Part shown: in pieces, positions 5,441 through 5,864 of the stretch | Position numbering within the stretch: position 1 is the stretch's first letter | Layout of the letters: each line of letters opens with the position of its first letter | DNA from: Caldifarciminota bacterium | Lineage (GTDB): Bacteria; Hydrothermota; Hydrothermia; S141-80 | Reading direction: 5' to 3' | DNA: 5,864 nt | NCBI GenBank assembly: GCA_015490255.1 | Contig: WFYF01000014.1 | Coordinates: 1 to 5,864, forward strand | Made by a program: the position numbers and the translations under genes | The notes under the pieces: model-generated | What the model saw: only the letters and a program-made list of their open reading frames with translations | Databases searched by the model: none | Told to the model about the DNA's origin: nothing

Positions 5441-5600
5441 CCCGGCGTTTCGTCGCGGGCACCGTCTGCGTTGCCACGGGTGAACCGGTGTGAATCCCGG
5501 GGGCTTCCCCGGCGGCCGGCGAGCTGCACACCTTTGAGGGGCCGTCCGGATCCCCCGGGCGTCCTGTGACAGGGCAGAGCAGGCCTGTCTCCTCATTTTT
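5441..5600 (+). other. GC-rich, hairpin-dense intergenic segment; possible structured RNA
   Basis: Between the RHH gene's stop and the next promoter lie about 160 bp with no plausible gene and several inverted repeats in a row. They are CCCGGCG/CGCGGG (5441-5459, one bulge), CACCGT/ACGGGTG (5460-5482, one bulge), CCGGGG-GCTT-CCCCGG (5497-5512, perfect), CGTCCGG/CCGGGCG (5543-5561, one G-U pair) and GACAGG/CCTGTC (5568-5589), followed by T5 at 5596-5600. The stretch GGTGTGAATCC (5487-5497), its flanks, and a CAGG...CCTG element near the end loosely follow the order of conserved boxes in cobalamin riboswitches. The hallmark GCNACUGU core box is absent, however. GC-rich DNA forms such hairpins by chance, so an RNA function is only a possibility. 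Confidence 0.3.
5568..5600 (+). terminator. Weak candidate terminator of the parA-RHH operon
   Basis: A 6-bp perfect stem, GACAGG (5568-5573) with CCTGTC (5584-5589), has a 10-nt loop and is followed after 6 nt by five Ts (5596-5600). The short stem, long loop and gap before the T-run make it a poor intrinsic terminator. Its place between the operon and a fresh promoter at 5623 is where one would be expected. Confidence 0.3.
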
Positions 5601-5622
5601 CACACGGCGGTTTTGCTTCATC

Positions 5623-5651
5623 TCGACGGTCCGACGGGTCTCGGGTATAAT
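5623..5651 (+). promoter_or_regulatory. Sigma70-type promoter for the small membrane protein and patatin genes
   Basis: The -35 TCGACG (5623-5628, 4 of 6) is followed by a 17-bp spacer and a perfect -10 TATAAT (5646-5651). The expected start near 5658 leaves a leader of about 25 nt carrying an AAGGAGAA ribosome binding site (5669-5676) ahead of the ATG at 5683. This starts a transcription unit separate from parA-RHH. Confidence 0.75.
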
Positions 5652-5682
5652 ATCCCCGGAAAAAGAAAAAGGAGAAAACTTT

Positions 5683-5790
5683 ATGGATTGGATCAAGAAC
5701 CTGGGATATGTGCTCGGACAGATCGTGCTGTTTGGCCTTGCCTGGGGCGTGGTGAAACTCATCGCCGTGCTGGGACATGGGGGACATTAG
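5683..5790 (+). CDS. 35-residue single-pass membrane protein
   Basis: A small protein starting MDWIKNLGYVLGQ. A hydrophobic segment spans roughly residues 8-29 and includes IVLFGLAWGVV, followed by a short His/Gly tail (GHGGH). The start is supported by GGAG (5671-5674) eight bases upstream and the promoter at 5623-5651. The frame runs open further upstream to 5566, but that part lies before the promoter and is not expected to be translated. The stop overlaps the patatin-like gene's ATG by 14 bp, so the two are probably translationally coupled. I do not recognise a family. It could be a membrane anchor or small partner for the lipase-like protein, or a leader peptide whose translation sets the level of the next gene. 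Small toxin-like peptides share this shape, but the coupling argues against that. Confidence 0.65.
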   Translation: MDWIKNLGYVLGQIVLFGLAWGVVKLIAVLGHGGH

Positions 5791-5864
5791 GCCCTTTGGT
5801 GGGGTGGTGGCTGTTCTGGGCGGCGGAGGCGCCCGCGGGATGGCCCACGTGGGTGTGCTGGAGG
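5777..5864 (+). CDS. Patatin-like phospholipase, N-terminal fragment (cut by window edge)
   Basis: The 29 visible residues include VVAVLGGGGARGMAHVGVLE. This is the glycine-rich oxyanion-hole loop (GGGARG) plus the GMAHVGVLE helix start found at the N-terminus of bacterial patatin-like and RssA-type serine lipid hydrolases. The nucleophile motif GXSXG and the catalytic Asp lie beyond the right edge and cannot be checked. The ATG at 5777 lies inside the 35-residue membrane-protein gene, overlapping it by 14 bp in another frame. Only a weak ribosome binding site (CTGGGA) is visible, so coupling to the upstream gene is likely. In-frame GTG codons a few residues downstream are alternative starts. 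Members of this family cleave acyl chains from phospholipids; substrate and role here are unknown. Confidence 0.88.
   Translation, partial: MGDIRPFGGVVAVLGGGGARGMAHVGVLE

Noticed and set aside
5484..5500. tRNA T-arm-like sequence around GGTGTGAATCCC
   Set aside because: It lacks the TTCGA loop bases, and no acceptor, D or anticodon arms could be assembled around it.

Overview
This is a GC-rich bacterial window. Its proteins are rich in Arg, Leu, Pro and Ala, and its genes are tightly packed. A large cyclase-ATPase-TPR regulator, strong sigma70-type promoters and apparent leaderless starts would suit a thermophilic or environmental lineage such as Chloroflexota or a relative. That taxonomic guess is weak: nothing here fixes the organism, or whether this is chromosome or a large plasmid.

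Layout. (1) Positions 1-112 hold a strong leftward promoter (TTGACA-17-TATCAT) whose predicted start site falls on an ATG, probably the first codons of a gene running off the left edge. (2) Positions 225-3710, minus strand, encode one protein of about 1161 residues built like soluble adenylyl cyclase: two class III cyclase domains, a STAND/AAA-type ATPase, then a long TPR-like helical repeat. Its likely promoter ends 6 nt before the ATG, so it also looks leaderless. (3) Positions 3711-4173 are a 463-bp divergent intergenic region. It contains an AT-rich tract (about 3904-4131) with strict 4-bp phasing: all 13 TGA trinucleotides on the plus strand lie in the same register modulo 4. (4) Positions 4174-5437, plus strand, hold a two-gene operon with a 20-bp overlap: a ParA-type deviant Walker ATPase and a 172-residue protein with an Arg/Lys-rich N-terminal tail and two tandem ribbon-helix-helix (RHH) motifs. 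(5) Positions 5438-5600 are non-coding and GC-rich, with a series of hairpins and a loose resemblance to a cobalamin riboswitch. (6) From 5623 a good sigma70 promoter drives a 35-residue single-pass membrane peptide that overlaps the start of a patatin-like phospholipase cut by the right edge.

Main inference. The phased tract, ParA and tandem-RHH protein together look like a type Ib-style DNA partition (or ParA positioning) cassette. The 4-bp-phased NTGA boxes would be the candidate centromere/operator, placed as in plasmid TP228, where tetramer boxes upstream of parF-parG are bound by an RHH protein. The tandem RHH fusion and the long degenerate tetranucleotide tract are the unusual parts. 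Function is inferred; motifs and phasing are read directly from the sequence.
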